Part shown: positions 63,740 through 64,000 of the stretch, one piece after another
Layout: the number at the start of each line of letters is the position of its first letter
Position numbering within the stretch: position 1 is the first letter of the stretch
Origin: Corella eumyota
Taxonomy: Eukaryota; Chordata; Ascidiacea; Phlebobranchia; Corellidae
Assembly (NCBI GenBank): GCA_963082875.1
Contig: OY720102.1
Coordinates: 2,356,001-2,420,000 of the forward strand
Length of the DNA stretch: 64,000 nucleotides
Reading direction: 5' to 3'
The notes under the pieces: model-generated
What the model was told of the DNA's origin: nothing
Databases searched by the model: none
What the model saw: only the letters and a program-made list of their open reading frames with translations
Position numbers and translations under genes: made by a program

Positions 63740-64000
63740 ACGGCAGAGTGGTGTAGTGGTAAGAACATTTGCTACACCACACTTGAGGTCGTGGGTTCAA
63801 TCCCCACTGATTTTATGCTGTAGCGCCCTTGAGTAAGGCGCTATAACCGATACATCTCCTGCTGAGCCAGCATTTAATCAGCAGTATAATTATCGGGCAA
63901 TTATAGTCTCTATAATATCCCAACCTGCCACAGGCAATTCGAGACTGGGTCGGGGTAACTGATGTTACTTTATGTTTAAATTGCGCATTCGACTTTCCCA
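63740..64000 (+). repeat. tRNA-derived SINE, family 1, cut by the window edge
   Basis: Head CGGCAGAGTGGTGTAGTGG onward. It matches the consensus as far as GCATTCGACTTTCCCA at the last base, so the last 20-30 bases lie outside. NCAPD3 intron upstream of the first visible exon. Confidence 0.92.

Noticed and set aside
63643-63800. N-terminal part of a frame ending in the first visible NCAPD3 exon
   Set aside because: It is translated SINE and intron; the exon begins after an acceptor at 63643.

Overview
This is a eukaryotic, AT-rich (roughly two-thirds A+T), intron-rich but compact window of 64 kb. A VCBP gene (two V-type Ig domains plus a chitin-binding domain, known only from cephalochordates and tunicates), small genes with short introns, and dense tRNA-derived SINEs point to a tunicate, most likely a Ciona species. 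I did not fix the species. Exon structures below were built by hand from GT/AG sites, reading-frame phase and homology recalled from memory; no alignment was run.

All thirteen protein-coding genes that I can support lie on the minus strand. Reading the window left to right: a TTC28-like TPR gene (cut by the left edge), a Cu/Zn superoxide dismutase, a single-exon YtcJ-type amidohydrolase, three tandem rhodopsin-class GPCRs with very long second extracellular loops (C3a-receptor-like architecture; the second and third form a recent duplicate pair), an unrecognised single-pass membrane protein, a secreted trefoil/mucin/TSP1 protein, a VCBP immune lectin, a secreted protein with two mucin-type WxxW domains, VPS51 (GARP/EARP tethering), HPD (4-hydroxyphenylpyruvate dioxygenase), and NCAPD3 (condensin II), which loses only its N-terminal first exon(s) at the right edge.

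The middle third (about 8-38 kb) reads as a mucosal or innate-immunity neighbourhood: anaphylatoxin-receptor-like GPCRs, a trefoil-mucin, a bacteria-binding VCBP and a mucin-domain protein, all secreted or at the cell surface. The flanks carry housekeeping genes. About two dozen copies or fragments of one tRNA-derived SINE family, and a few of a second tRNA-like family, sit in introns and intergenic DNA. A 0.8-kb higher-order tandem repeat and a GC-rich hairpin lie between VPS51 and HPD.

The most interesting observations are the ten-unit 27-bp repeat that expands the ligand-facing loop of the middle GPCR, the loss of TM7 switch residues in two of the three receptors, the trefoil-mucin-TSP1 architecture next to VCBP, and the intronless amidohydrolase.
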